Source: Accumulibacter sp964420975
GTDB lineage: Bacteria > Pseudomonadota > Gammaproteobacteria > Burkholderiales > Rhodocyclaceae
Length of the DNA: 64,000 nt
Direction of reading: 5' to 3'
Assembly (NCBI GenBank): GCA_964420975.1
Contig: CAYQVH010000017.1
Span: 1 to 64,000 of the forward strand
The number at the start of each line of letters is the position of its first letter. Position 1 is the stretch's first letter. The notes below the pieces were generated by a model, which had not been told where the DNA came from, searched no databases, and worked only from the letters and a program-made list of their open reading frames with translations. A program made the translations under genes and the position numbers. Below, piece after piece: positions 42,973 to 51,444 of the stretch.

Positions 42973-44340
42973 TCATCCGCATCGGTGACGTGGCTCCGGT
43001 GCACAACGTGCGTCACCTCGAGCGCGGCTCCGGTTTCCACCGCCGAGGGCTGCCGCGGCGAACAGGCTTGCGATCAACAGCCCCATGGCGTCGGGTTCGC
43101 TAATCGATGCCGCGCCTGCATCATCGATACCGATCCCCAAGCTGTCGAGAAGCCCGGTGACACCTTCCGGCCAATGCTGGATCCCGGTGAAGCCGAAGAA
43201 CTCGTAGTCGACCAAATCGCGATCAATATCGACGGCCCCACGCGAGAAGACCTCGCAGCCCTCGGCTACGGGCTTCGATCCCCATCTGAACGCCGTGCTA
43301 GGGATGACCTTCCCGGTTCCGTCTGCTCTAACCCCCGCCAACATGGTCAGGAAGTGCACTTCTTGCCGACTGCAAGGGTTGTCAAAGAACTCCAACTCGT
43401 CGACATGCTCATCCAGATCGTTGTCGGTAAGGCGAGAGGCAAGCTCGGTCACGTATCCCGATCCGGGTGCTGCCAAGTGGCCATCACGCGAGAACTCCTC
43501 ATCGAGGTACCAGCGGAGGTTGTCGCGCACCGGAAATGGACGCCGGAACAGGTCGACAAGGTACTGGTAACCCCCCGGAGGTGGGTCGGAGTAGGTTGGG
43601 TTGGGCGAGCGGCCCTTCTGGTCCTTCAGGCCGGGGTCCAACGAGGCTTCCGGATCGTAGGTGACGAGATTGAGCCAGTTGAAGTGGTCGTAGCCTCCGA
43701 GCAGGGCAGCGTCGTCGAGCGACAGCCCAATGACTTCGCCGGGCGACACCTCGAGCTTAGGTTGGAAGTAGGCATACATGCCCTTCTTGCCTGGCCCGGT
43801 ATCGTTGATCGAGACCGACACCGATTTGCGAACGACATCGTGGAAGCCCCATTGCTTCGTGGTTGCACTCACACAGTCGTAGCAGTCGATGTCGTAGTAC
43901 CGCTCCGACCCGCCAAATGTGCGAACCGCCTTTCGGACCGACATGCCGCCTCCCACGCCGCTCCTCCACGCAAGCTCGAGATAGTCTCTCTCAACATAGC
44001 CACCACCACCGGACCAGTTGTCGATCTCCACAAGCCATCGCCCAGGTTCCACCCGCGAGAAGCTCTCCGATTGAGGACCGAGATGCCAGACTTTCGAACC
44101 CGTGGTGAAAGAGAGCTGGACTGCGTGTCCCTCCTCTTCCTCGTCGTCCTCTCCACGCGGAATGCCCTGCACGAGGGTCACGCTGCCGCGGTAGGTTCCG
44201 ACGCCCATCCCGTAGGGGGGCTCGTATCGGTACCAGTTGCCCCCGGAGACCGTGAAGTCGATGCGCGTGACTGAGCCGCCATAGGCGCTTGCGCAGCAGA
44301 GGGCTCCGACGACGAAGGCAGACAGGCAATGTCGCATCAC
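42973..44340 (-). CDS. Putative PEP-CTERM-type exported surface protein
   Basis: 455 residues. The signal peptide (about 1-21, LSAFVVGALCCASAYGG) is followed by a large beta-rich region with no recognised domain. Near the end is SEPDAMGLLIASLFAAAALGGG followed by NRSRAR: a short EP motif, a hydrophobic helix and an arginine cluster, the layout of exosortase-sorted PEP-CTERM tails. Two oddities: the motif reads EPD rather than PEP, and about 16 extra residues follow the arginines where such proteins normally stop. The gene ends 45 bp from the left repeat, so its tail may be altered by the island junction. No exosortase gene is in the window. Confidence 0.6.
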   Translation of the reverse strand: MMRHCLSAFVVGALCCASAYGGSVTRIDFTVSGGNWYRYEPPYGMGVGTYRGSVTLVQGIPRGEDDEEEEGHAVQLSFTTGSKVWHLGPQSESFSRVEPGRWLVEIDNWSGGGGYVERDYLELAWRSGVGGGMSVRKAVRTFGGSERYYDIDCYDCVSATTKQWGFHDVVRKSVSVSINDTGPGKKGMYAYFQPKLEVSPGEVIGLSLDDAALLGGYDHFNWLNLVTYDPEASLDPGLKDQKGRSPNPTYSDPPPGGYQYLVDLFRRPFPVRDNLRWYLDEEFSRDGHLAAPGSGYVTELASRLTDNDLDEHVDELEFFDNPCSRQEVHFLTMLAGVRADGTGKVIPSTAFRWGSKPVAEGCEVFSRGAVDIDRDLVDYEFFGFTGIQHWPEGVTGLLDSLGIGIDDAGAASISEPDAMGLLIASLFAAAALGGGNRSRARGDARCAPEPRHRCG

Positions 44341-44366
44341 ACTTCCTCCAAGGCTTCGGGTCGACC

Positions 44367-44648
44367 GTAGCGGCGATCGTACGGAAAGGTAATTCTAAGC
44401 CATCGCTCGACACTTGGCTGCGCCAGCGGATCGGCGCCGCACTGCCCGGCCGCCACCCACAGGGGCGAGCCACGCGACGGACAACAGCTTTTTCTGTCAC
44501 GGCATCTGCCTCGGCAAGCACGGCCTTCGTGCGCTACCGCCAGCGCCGTGATCGCGGAGCGCAGCGGCGAATTTCCCGCCAGCGCACCGTCGTCACGAGG
44601 TCGGTGTCGGCGTGGCGGCGGAATCAGCGCGGCCAAGCGGCCCGGCCG
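44367..44648 (-). mobile_element. Degenerate IS91-type transposase C-terminus (left copy)
   Basis: The minus-strand reading gives RLAALIPPPRRHRPRD, GNSPLRSAITALA and, near the end, FPYDRRYGR. This is the order expected at the C-terminus of IS91-like Y2 transposases (LAALIPPPR.HRHRY, AP.SPLR.AVTALA, F.FDQR). No start, catalytic tyrosines or ends remain. About 70 bp of it (44412-44480) align with 57136-57212. Confidence 0.6.
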
Positions 44649-44688
44649 TTCGCGGAGCGTCGGATCTGGCTGGCGCGTCATCGTCGGC

Positions 44689-44800
44689 GAGGGCGCGAGT
44701 AAGGCGCACCAGTCGATCATCGATCCGCTCGATCGCACAACCCACTTCATCCACGGGTTCCCGCAGTACGCGATCCTGATCGCGCTGTTCAAGGATCTCA
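44689..44800 (+). pseudogene. Fragment of suhB (inositol monophosphatase)
   Basis: The plus strand encodes SIIDPLDRTTHFIHGFPQYA, then ILIALFKD. This is the metal-binding core of inositol monophosphatase (typically IIDPLDGTTNFIHGFPQYAVSIAL), with Gly-to-Arg and Asn-to-His changes in the active site. Only about 37 codons are recognisable, preceded by a possible EGAS remnant of the EES motif. It lies next to the IS91-type remnant. Confidence 0.65.
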
Positions 44801-44847
44801 CGCAAGAGACCACCGGCCTCTGCCGGCCGAAACGGCGCTCGCCCGCC

Positions 44848-45810
44848 TCAGCGCGGATGGTTTTCTGTCCATTCATCCAGAAGGGTGAGCGCGTCGCCCA
44901 GCGCCACGCCGAATCGCACCCCGGTCACGGCCGGACGGCGCGCCGCGGCGAGTTTCTGGACGCCGGTGCCGCCGGCCCAGATCTCCGCCCCTTCCGGCAG
45001 TGCCTCGCGCAACTGCCCGAGAACCGGCGCCACCTGACGCGACGGGAAAGCCGCCGAAAAGGACAACACGACCACGTCTGACCGGTGCGCACGCGCCGCC
45101 GAAACCATGTCGGCAATCGGCGTCTGCGTGCCCAGCGACACGCAGCTTGCGCCGTACATCGTGAACAAGGCTTCCAGCATCAGGAGGCCGAGGGCGTGCT
45201 GCTCCTCGGGCGCCGTGGTAAGCAGGATGCGCGGCGGCCGGGTGCCGGCCGGCATGCCGGCGATGGCCTGGCGCAGGTGCTTCTGCAGGAGTTCGGTGTA
45301 GAGGTGCTCCTCGAACACCTGCAGCTCGCCCCGCCCCCAGGCGTCGCCGACTTCGGCGTTCATCACCGGGACCATGTCCAGGACAAAACGCTCCAGTCCG
45401 CCCTGCATCACCGCCGTCGACAAAGTCCGGCGGACGGCCTCGACATCGTGGGCCACCAGGCGGGCCACGAGGTGCCGCGCCATGCGCGATGCCGCCTCCC
45501 CTTCCTCGCGCGGCGTAGCGGGACCGGCCTCTCCAGCCGGTAGCGACTTCCCGAGCCCGGCCGCCAGGGCCGCCAGTTGGTCGTCATCCGCGCCGACGAG
45601 GCGCCCGGGTCGGTACCCGAGGTCGATCAGACGCCGGATCAGGCGCAGCCGATCGACCTGGTCGGCCGGATAGAGCCGGTCGCCTGCGGCATCCCGAACC
45701 GGCCGGGGAAAGCCGTAGCGCCGCTCCCAGACGCGGAGGGTGTCCTTGCCGATCCCGGTGTCGCGCTCCACCACCGCGATGGGGGCACCTGAACTAACGT
45801 TTTCTTCCAT
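44848..45810 (-). CDS. MerR-family regulator with B12-binding domain (LitR/CarH type)
   Basis: 320 residues. Residues about 8-78 are a MerR DNA-binding domain (VVERDTGIGKDTLRVWERRYGFPRP). A helical bundle (about 105-185) has GDAWGRGELQVFEEHLYTE, matching the tryptophan and EEH region that covers the upper face of cobalamin in CarH. The Rossmann-like domain has APEEQHALGLLML, the E-x-H-x-x-G form of the B12-ligating histidine motif. Such proteins repress in the dark with adenosylcobalamin and release DNA in light. It is divergent from the lipid operon, and operator 1 overlaps its own Shine-Dalgarno, implying autorepression. Confidence 0.85.
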   Translation of the reverse strand: MEENVSSGAPIAVVERDTGIGKDTLRVWERRYGFPRPVRDAAGDRLYPADQVDRLRLIRRLIDLGYRPGRLVGADDDQLAALAAGLGKSLPAGEAGPATPREEGEAASRMARHLVARLVAHDVEAVRRTLSTAVMQGGLERFVLDMVPVMNAEVGDAWGRGELQVFEEHLYTELLQKHLRQAIAGMPAGTRPPRILLTTAPEEQHALGLLMLEALFTMYGASCVSLGTQTPIADMVSAARAHRSDVVVLSFSAAFPSRQVAPVLGQLREALPEGAEIWAGGTGVQKLAAARRPAVTGVRFGVALGDALTLLDEWTENHPR

Positions 45811-45811
45811 T

Positions 45812-45824
45812 TTGTCCTAGACAA
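45812..45824. promoter_or_regulatory. Operator 1 of the B12-type regulator
   Basis: TTGTCCTAGACAA is an imperfect palindrome (TTGTC-CTA-GACAA) directly upstream of the regulator start, covering its Shine-Dalgarno and lying just before the -35 of the divergent promoter. Its 12-bp core is the exact reverse complement of operator 2. Confidence 0.72.
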
Positions 45825-45828
45825 TTAC

Positions 45829-45857
45829 TTGACAGCCACGACCATTGACCTTATCTT
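45829..45857 (+). promoter_or_regulatory. Sigma70-type promoter of the lipid/photo-stress operon
   Basis: TTGACA (45829-45834) and TATCTT (45852-45857) are separated by 17 bp. Transcription would start at about 45864, between the two operators. Confidence 0.72.
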
Positions 45858-45874
45858 AGGGACACAAACAGTTT

Positions 45875-45886
45875 TTGTCTAGGACA
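45875..45886. promoter_or_regulatory. Operator 2 of the B12-type regulator
   Basis: TTGTCTAGGACA, the exact inverted copy of operator 1, with starts 62 bp apart (about six helical turns). It lies about 11-22 bases downstream of the predicted transcription start, a position suited to blocking RNA polymerase, possibly with looping to operator 1. Confidence 0.72.
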
Positions 45887-45908
45887 TTTTGCAAGCCAGG
45901 AGTCACCC

Positions 45909-46049
45909 TTGAACACCCCGGAACGTTTTGCCCTCCCCGACATCCAGCCCGTCTTCGACCTTCGCCTCCTGCCGATCCCGCAGGCCGGCGTCCGCGACGC
46001 GCGTTCGCCGCTGGCGCTCAGCGCCGAGCTCGGCGGCTGCAAGCCGTAA
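45909..46049 (+). CDS. Possible 46-residue leader protein of the lipid operon
   Basis: TTG start with AGGAG six bases upstream, ending nine bases before the ATG of the FAD oxidoreductase; the stop TAA overlaps the Shine-Dalgarno (AAGGAG) of that gene. The product begins MNTPERFALPDIQPVFDLRL and is proline-rich. It has no known domain. Position, spacing and Shine-Dalgarno argue for translation; the TTG start and lack of family resemblance argue against. Confidence 0.4.
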   Translation: MNTPERFALPDIQPVFDLRLLPIPQAGVRDARSPLALSAELGGCKP

Positions 46050-46058
46050 GGAGCCCCC

Positions 46059-47360
46059 ATGGAAACCGAACGCAAGAATATCGCCGTCGTCGGCTCGGGT
46101 ATTTCGGGTCTCGCCGCGGCCTGGCTCCTGGCGCGGCGGCATCGCGTCACGGTGTTCGAGGCCGGACCCTGGGTCGGCGGCCACACCCATACCGTCGACG
46201 TCAAGGTCGATGGACGGGAGTTTCCCGTCGACACCGGTTTCCTGGTCTTCAACGACCGGACCTACCCCAAGCTCTGCGCGCTCTTCGACACCCTGGGGGT
46301 CGAATCGGTGGCCAGTGACATGTCCTTCTCGGTGAGTCTGCGCGCACCGGACATCGAGTGGGCCGGAACCAACCTGTCCACGGTGTTCGGACAGCGCCGC
46401 AACCTCTTCCGGCCCGAGTTCTGGCGCATGGTGGCCGACATCGTGCGCTTCAACCAGGCCAGCGTACGCTGGCTGGAGAAGAACTCCGGTGAAAGCGGCC
46501 CCGCGCTCGGCGCCTACCTCGACGCCCACGGCTATTCGGCTGCCTTCCGCGACTGGTACCTGCTGCCGATGGCCGCCGCCATCTGGTCCTGCCCGACGAC
46601 GCAGATGCTCGACTACCCGTTCGCCACCTTCGTCCGCTTCTGCCGCAACCACGGCCTGCTGTCGATCGACGACCGCCCGCAGTGGCGCACCGTGAGGGGC
46701 GGCGGCCGCGAGTACGTCAGCAAGCTGCTCGCCGACATTCCGCGCGTGCGGACCGGCACGCCGGTGCGCGCCGTCTGCCGCGGCCGCTACGGCGTCGACC
46801 TGATCACGCGCCACGAACACCACGTCTTCGACGACGTCGTGCTCGCCTGCCACAGCGACCAGGCGCTGGCTCTGCTCGGCGAAACGGCGTCGCCCGCGGA
46901 ACGCCAGATCCTGGGCGCCGTACGCTACCAGCCGAACCGCGCGCTCCTGCATACCGACGCCTCGCTCCTGCCGCGCGATCGGAAGCTCTGGTCGGCCTGG
47001 AATTACCTCGGCGACCCGCCGCAAAAAGGTTCGGCGGATGCCGGTTCGCGGCCGGTCAGCGTCTCCTATCTGATCAACAAGCTCCAGCCGCTGCCCGTTT
47101 CGTCGCCGGTGATCGTCACCCTCAACCCCAGCCGGCCGATCGACCCGACGACCCTCCTGGGCGAGTTCGACTATGCACATCCGGTCTTCGACGGCCCGGC
47201 CATCGCGGCGCAGCATCGCCTAGACGGGATCCAGGGTTGCCACGGGGTGTGGTATTGCGGCGCCTGGGCCGGATACGGCTTCCACGAGGACGGCCTGAAA
47301 TCCGGCCTGCGCGTCGCCGCGGCGCTGGGCTGCCCGGCGCCCTGCCGCCCCGGGGGCTAG
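46059..47360 (+). CDS. FAD-dependent amine-oxidase-like oxidoreductase
   Basis: 433 residues. The dinucleotide-binding motif AVVGSGISGLAAAWLLARRH at 9-28, EAGPWVGGHTHTVDV, and a C-terminal GVWYCGAWAGYGFHEDGLKSG show an NAD(P)/FAD-dependent desaturase-type flavoprotein. In alphaproteobacteria a homologous gene beside a cyclopropane synthase-like gene acts in making modified (furan-type) fatty acids under singlet-oxygen stress (recollection). It is the first large gene of the operon, GGAG seven bases before its ATG. Confidence 0.85.
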   Translation: METERKNIAVVGSGISGLAAAWLLARRHRVTVFEAGPWVGGHTHTVDVKVDGREFPVDTGFLVFNDRTYPKLCALFDTLGVESVASDMSFSVSLRAPDIEWAGTNLSTVFGQRRNLFRPEFWRMVADIVRFNQASVRWLEKNSGESGPALGAYLDAHGYSAAFRDWYLLPMAAAIWSCPTTQMLDYPFATFVRFCRNHGLLSIDDRPQWRTVRGGGREYVSKLLADIPRVRTGTPVRAVCRGRYGVDLITRHEHHVFDDVVLACHSDQALALLGETASPAERQILGAVRYQPNRALLHTDASLLPRDRKLWSAWNYLGDPPQKGSADAGSRPVSVSYLINKLQPLPVSSPVIVTLNPSRPIDPTTLLGEFDYAHPVFDGPAIAAQHRLDGIQGCHGVWYCGAWAGYGFHEDGLKSGLRVAAALGCPAPCRPGG

Positions 47361-47397
47361 AGACGGCTTGGCGCCGGCGCATCGAAGAGGCTGCCTG

Positions 47398-48213
47398 ATG
47401 GGCCCCCCGACCCGATCCGCGCCCTTCTTCGCAGCCGCCGGCGCATCGCCGCTCCTCATGCAGGGCAAGGTCGTCCACGCCCGCCTGCGGCCGGTCCGCC
47501 ACCACTTCGCCTACCCGGTGCTCTATTGCGTGCTGCCCCTGCACGCGCTCAGCGACGCCGACCGGCCGGGCTTCGGCATCAACCGGCGAGCGGCGATGGC
47601 CTTCTGCGACCGCGACCACGGCCCGCGCGACGGCTCGCCGCTCCTGCCCTGGCTGCGCAAGCTCGTCGCTACCCGGCTTGGCGCCGCGCGCGCCGCCGAG
47701 ATCGCCACCTGCTGGCTGCAGACCTTTCCGCGCATCCTGGGCTACGTCTTCAACCCGGTGAGTTTCTGGTATGCCTGCCGGGCCGACGGCGAGATCATCG
47801 CGGTCCTCGCCGAGGTGAACAACACTTTCGGCGAGCACCACAACTACCTGCTGGCCCATCCGGACGGACGACCGATCGCCGACGGCGACTGCTTCGAGCG
47901 CGACAAGGTCTTCCACGTTTCGCCCTTCTTTCCGGTGCGCGGCCACTACCGCTTCCGCTTCGCGCTCGAAGGCCGGCGGCCGACGGTGCATGTCGACTAC
48001 GCCGACGCCGGAGGAGACCTCCTGCGCACCGCCATCGCCGGCACCGCCCGGCCGCTCACCGGGCGCACCGTGGCGCTGGCCCTCAGCACGCACCCCTTGT
48101 TCACCTTCGGCGTCATGGCGCGCATCCATTGGCAGGCCGCCAAGCTCTACTTCGGAAAGCGCGTCGTTTTTTTCAAAAAACCCCTCCCCCCGATCGAGGA
48201 AACCTCGTCATGA
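47398..48213 (+). CDS. DUF1365 family protein
   Basis: 271 residues from the ATG at 47398; ten extra upstream codons are possible. Family features: VVHARLRPVRHHFAYPV, FPRILGYVFNPVSFWYAC, EVNNTFGEHHNYLL, and KVFHVSPFFPVRGHYRF. DUF1365 is nearly always found between the FAD oxidoreductase and the cyclopropane synthase-like gene in light- or stress-induced clusters. The biochemical role is not established. It overlaps the next gene by four bases. Confidence 0.85.
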   Translation: MGPPTRSAPFFAAAGASPLLMQGKVVHARLRPVRHHFAYPVLYCVLPLHALSDADRPGFGINRRAAMAFCDRDHGPRDGSPLLPWLRKLVATRLGAARAAEIATCWLQTFPRILGYVFNPVSFWYACRADGEIIAVLAEVNNTFGEHHNYLLAHPDGRPIADGDCFERDKVFHVSPFFPVRGHYRFRFALEGRRPTVHVDYADAGGDLLRTAIAGTARPLTGRTVALALSTHPLFTFGVMARIHWQAAKLYFGKRVVFFKKPLPPIEETSS

Positions 48214-49508
48214 ACACGCTCGCCTCCCCATCCGCCGCCCGTCCCGACGCCCTCGCCGGCCCTGCCGCCGCACTCGAACGCCTGGCCCAAGCCGTCCGCC
48301 CACGTTCGCCGTCGGCCCGGGAGCGGCGTGCCGCCGCCGAAATCGGCCGCCTGCTCGACGCCCTGTCCATCGGCCAGATCAGCCTCGTCCGGCCCGACGG
48401 CACGATCACGCGGCACGGACAGTCGACGACCGGCGCACACGAGATCGTGCTCGCCGTGCACGACTGGGCGGTGTTCGGCGAAATCCTCGCCAGGGGCGAC
48501 ATCGGCTTCGGTGAGGCCTACATCGACGGCCGCTGGCACAGCAACGACCTGACGGGCCTGCTCACCCTCCTCAACCGCAACCGGGAGGCGATCCGGGGCG
48601 TGATCTACGGCCGCTGGCTGCCGCTCCTTGCCGAGCGCCTCCGCCATGCCTTCAATGCCAACAGCCGCCGGGGCAGCCGCCGCAACATCATGGCGCACTA
48701 CGACCTCGGCAACGACTTCTACCGCGCCTGGCTCGACGAGACGATGAGCTACTCGAGCGCGCTGTTCGAAAGCGGCGCATCGAGTCTCGCTGACGCGCAG
48801 CGCGCCAAGTACCGGCGCATCGTGTCGGAACTCGGCATCCGCCGCGGTGAGCGCGTGCTCGAGATCGGCTGCGGCTGGGGCGGTTTCGCCGAAATCGCGG
48901 CGGACGAGGCCGGTGCCCGGGTCACCGGCATTACGCTCTCGCCGGCGCAACTCGTCTTCGCCCGCGAGCGCATGGCGGGCCGGGGGCTGGCCGGCCGGGT
49001 GGACCTCGAGCTCTGCGACTACCGCGATGTCGCGGCCCGCCACGCCCCCTTCGACCACATCGTCTCCATTGAGATGTTCGAGGCAGTCGGCGAGGCTTGG
49101 TGGCCGACCTACTTCGAGACGCTGGCACGTTGTTTGAAGCCTTCCGGCAAGGCGCTGCTGCAGACGATCACCCTCGACGATCGCCTGTTTGCCGACTACC
49201 GGCGCGGCACCGACTTCATTCAGCGCCACGTCTTCCCCGGCGGCATGCTGCCCTCGCCCGGCGCCTTCCGCGCTCAAGCCGCCCGCGCCGGCCTCGCCAT
49301 CGACGACGCCTTCGGCTTCGACTACGCGCGCACGCTCGCCCTCTGGCAGCAGGACTTCAACGCCCACTGGGATGCCATCGCCGCGCAGGGTTTCGATGCC
49401 CGTTTCCGCCGGCTGTGGAACTTCTACCTGTCGTACTGCCAGGCCGGCTTCTCCACCGGCTCGACCGACGTCGTCCAGTACCGGCTCCGCCACGCCGGCC
49501 AGCCATGA
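48210..49508 (+). CDS. Cyclopropane-fatty-acyl-phospholipid synthase family methyltransferase
   Basis: 432 residues, ATG overlapping the DUF1365 stop (ATGA). Residues about 60-150 match the CFA lipid-binding region (GDIGFGEAYIDGRWHSNDL). The SAM domain has NIMAHYDLGNDFYRAWLDETMSYSSALF, VLEIGCGWGGFAEIA and SIEMFEAVGEAWWPTYFE, and FIQRHVFPGGMLPSP is also conserved. It uses SAM to methylate or cyclopropanate unsaturated acyl chains in membranes. In this context the product may be a methylated or furan precursor rather than cyclopropane (inference). Confidence 0.88.
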   Translation: MNTLASPSAARPDALAGPAAALERLAQAVRPRSPSARERRAAAEIGRLLDALSIGQISLVRPDGTITRHGQSTTGAHEIVLAVHDWAVFGEILARGDIGFGEAYIDGRWHSNDLTGLLTLLNRNREAIRGVIYGRWLPLLAERLRHAFNANSRRGSRRNIMAHYDLGNDFYRAWLDETMSYSSALFESGASSLADAQRAKYRRIVSELGIRRGERVLEIGCGWGGFAEIAADEAGARVTGITLSPAQLVFARERMAGRGLAGRVDLELCDYRDVAARHAPFDHIVSIEMFEAVGEAWWPTYFETLARCLKPSGKALLQTITLDDRLFADYRRGTDFIQRHVFPGGMLPSPGAFRAQAARAGLAIDDAFGFDYARTLALWQQDFNAHWDAIAAQGFDARFRRLWNFYLSYCQAGFSTGSTDVVQYRLRHAGQP

Positions 49509-50110
49509 TCCGCCATCTTCTGCCCGCGCTCCTCGTCGGGTCGTCCCTGGCCCTGGCCGACCTGCCGCCGGCCATCGCGATGGAGGCCCGGGAAGTCGTG
49601 CTGCGCCCGAACGCCGAGGAAGCGCGCTGGCTGCCGGCAGGCGACGACTGGCGGCGGCGCGGCAGCGGCGAGACCCGTTTCCTCGGCCTGCGGCTTTACC
49701 GAGCGACGCTCTGGACGGCGGCTCCGCCGCAGCCTGCCGGCGATTCGCCCACAAACCTGCTGGCGGCGCCGCATGCGCTGACTCTGCGCTATGTCCGCGA
49801 CTTTTCGCGCGACACGCTGGTCGAGGCCAGCCTGCGCGAGATGCGCCGGCTGGGCGCGACGGCGGCGCAACTGGCGTTATGGAAGGACGACCTGGCGCGC
49901 GTCTTTCCCGACGTCAAGGCCGGCGAAGTCATCACCGGCCTGCACCGCCCCGGCCGCGGTGCCTGGTTCCTGCACCAGGGGCAGCCGACCGGCGAGGTGG
50001 CCGACCCCGAATTCGCCCGCCGCTTCTTCGGCATCTGGCTCGATCCGCGCTCGCGCGACCCGGACCTGCGGGCGCAGCTGGTCGCGACGCCGGGTGGGAC
50101 GGGGCAATGA
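49505..50110 (+). CDS. Exported chalcone isomerase-like protein
   Basis: 201 residues with a signal peptide (about 1-25, LLPALLVGSSLALADLPPAIA). The chalcone-isomerase-like fold appears in GETRFLGLRLYRATLW, LTLRYVRDFSRDTLVEAS and GLHRPGRGAWFLHQGQPTGEVADPEFARRFFGIWLD. Bacterial members probably bind fatty acids rather than chalcones. It overlaps both neighbours by four bases. Confidence 0.82.
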   Translation: MIRHLLPALLVGSSLALADLPPAIAMEAREVVLRPNAEEARWLPAGDDWRRRGSGETRFLGLRLYRATLWTAAPPQPAGDSPTNLLAAPHALTLRYVRDFSRDTLVEASLREMRRLGATAAQLALWKDDLARVFPDVKAGEVITGLHRPGRGAWFLHQGQPTGEVADPEFARRFFGIWLDPRSRDPDLRAQLVATPGGTGQ

Positions 50111-51444
50111 CGACCTCCCTGCCCACCACGGCAATCGTCGGCGGCTACGGCTTGCTGGGCCTGCCGCTCGCCTTTGCCGCGCTGCCGATCTACGTGCACC
50201 TGCCGCGCCTGTACGGGGATTCGGTCGGCATTCCGCTCGCCCTCCTGGGCAGCGTGCTGTTCGCGGCGCGTCTCGCCGACGCACTGGTCGATCCCTGGCT
50301 CGGCGCCCTGTCGGACCAGCCGGGCCTGCGCCGGCCCTTGATGCTGGGCGCGCTGGGACCCTTCGCCGGCGGCGTGCTCGCCCTCTTCAACCCGCCAGAC
50401 GGCACCGGCGTCGGCTGGCTGACGGTCGCGCTGACCATCACCTACTTCTCGTTCAGCCTGCTCAACGTGGCGTACTGCGCGTGGGGCGCCGACATCGGCG
50501 GCGACCTGCCCACCCGCACGCGGCTCACCGCGGCCCGCGAGGCGTGGGGCCTGGTCGGCGTCATCCTCGCCGCCGCCCTGCCGGGCCTGCTGTCGCCCGG
50601 GCTCGACAGCGGGCTGGCCCGCCTGTCATGGGCCTTCCCCTTCCTGCTCGGACTCGCGGCCGCAGCCAGCCTGACTGCCGGATCGCGGCTCGAACAACGC
50701 CTGCCGTGCCCCGCGCCTGCGCCGGCCGCGGGCTTTCCCTCGCCCGACATCCTCGGGCGCCGGCTGGCGGCGACGCTCGCCGACCGCGCCTGCCGCCGCC
50801 TGCTGGCGGTGTTCGCGGTAAGCGGCATCGCTTCGGCGCTGCCCGCCACGCTGGTCCTCTTCTTCATCGCCGACGTACTCGCCGCCGAACGCTGGAGCGG
50901 CCTGTTCCTGACCCTCTATTTCGCCGCTGGCCTGGCAGGCCTGCCGTTCTGGGTGCGCCGTGCCGCGCGGCGCGGCCACCTGCCGGCGTGGCGCGACGGC
51001 ATGCTGCTGGCCTGCGCCGTGTTCGCCTGCGCCCCCTTCCTCGGCGAGGGCGACCTCATCGCCTTCGGCCTCATCTGCGTGCTCTCCGGATTCGCCCTCG
51101 GCGCCGACCTCGCGCTGCCCGCCGCGTGGCTGGCCGAACTCACCGACTCGGCCGCGCGCCGGCCGGGAGATGGCGAGGAAGGAACGCGGCTCGACAGCGG
51201 CAGCGCCTTCGGGGTGTGGAACCTCGTCGCCAAGCTGAATCTCGCACTCGCCGCCGGCATCGCACTGCCGCTGCTCGAATGGAGCGGCTACCGGCCGGGC
51301 GAAGCGGCCGGCGCGCTCGCCCTGCTCTACGGCGGCCTGCCGCTCGCCGGCAAGCTCGCCGCCGCGCTGCTCCTCACCCGCTGGCTGCCGGGCCGCCGCC
51401 CGGCCGCCGAGTCCCCCTTGTTCCCCGAAAGGCCGACGCCATGA
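50107..51444 (+). CDS. MFS (GPH-like) transporter
   Basis: 445 residues with about 12 hydrophobic helices. It begins LPTTAIVGGYGLLGLPLAFAALPIYVHLP, and loop 2-3 carries ADALVDPWLGALSDQ, the sodium/galactoside (GPH/MelB-like) form of the MFS signature. Transporters of this sort in light-induced lipid clusters may move a lipid or stress metabolite; the substrate is unknown. It is coupled to its neighbours by ATGA overlaps. Confidence 0.82.
   Translation: MTTSLPTTAIVGGYGLLGLPLAFAALPIYVHLPRLYGDSVGIPLALLGSVLFAARLADALVDPWLGALSDQPGLRRPLMLGALGPFAGGVLALFNPPDGTGVGWLTVALTITYFSFSLLNVAYCAWGADIGGDLPTRTRLTAAREAWGLVGVILAAALPGLLSPGLDSGLARLSWAFPFLLGLAAAASLTAGSRLEQRLPCPAPAPAAGFPSPDILGRRLAATLADRACRRLLAVFAVSGIASALPATLVLFFIADVLAAERWSGLFLTLYFAAGLAGLPFWVRRAARRGHLPAWRDGMLLACAVFACAPFLGEGDLIAFGLICVLSGFALGADLALPAAWLAELTDSAARRPGDGEEGTRLDSGSAFGVWNLVAKLNLALAAGIALPLLEWSGYRPGEAAGALALLYGGLPLAGKLAAALLLTRWLPGRRPAAESPLFPERPTP

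Larger units (their letters stand above)
44341..44847. other. Gene-remnant region between the PEP-CTERM gene and the B12-type regulator
   Basis: 507 bases with no intact gene. It contains an IS91-type transposase remnant on the minus strand and a suhB fragment on the plus strand, listed separately. The rest is not recognised. Confidence 0.6.

Noticed and set aside
47526..48209. Upstream extension of the cyclopropane synthase-like frame
   Set aside because: It lies over DUF1365; the ATG at 48210 in an ATGA overlap is the natural start.
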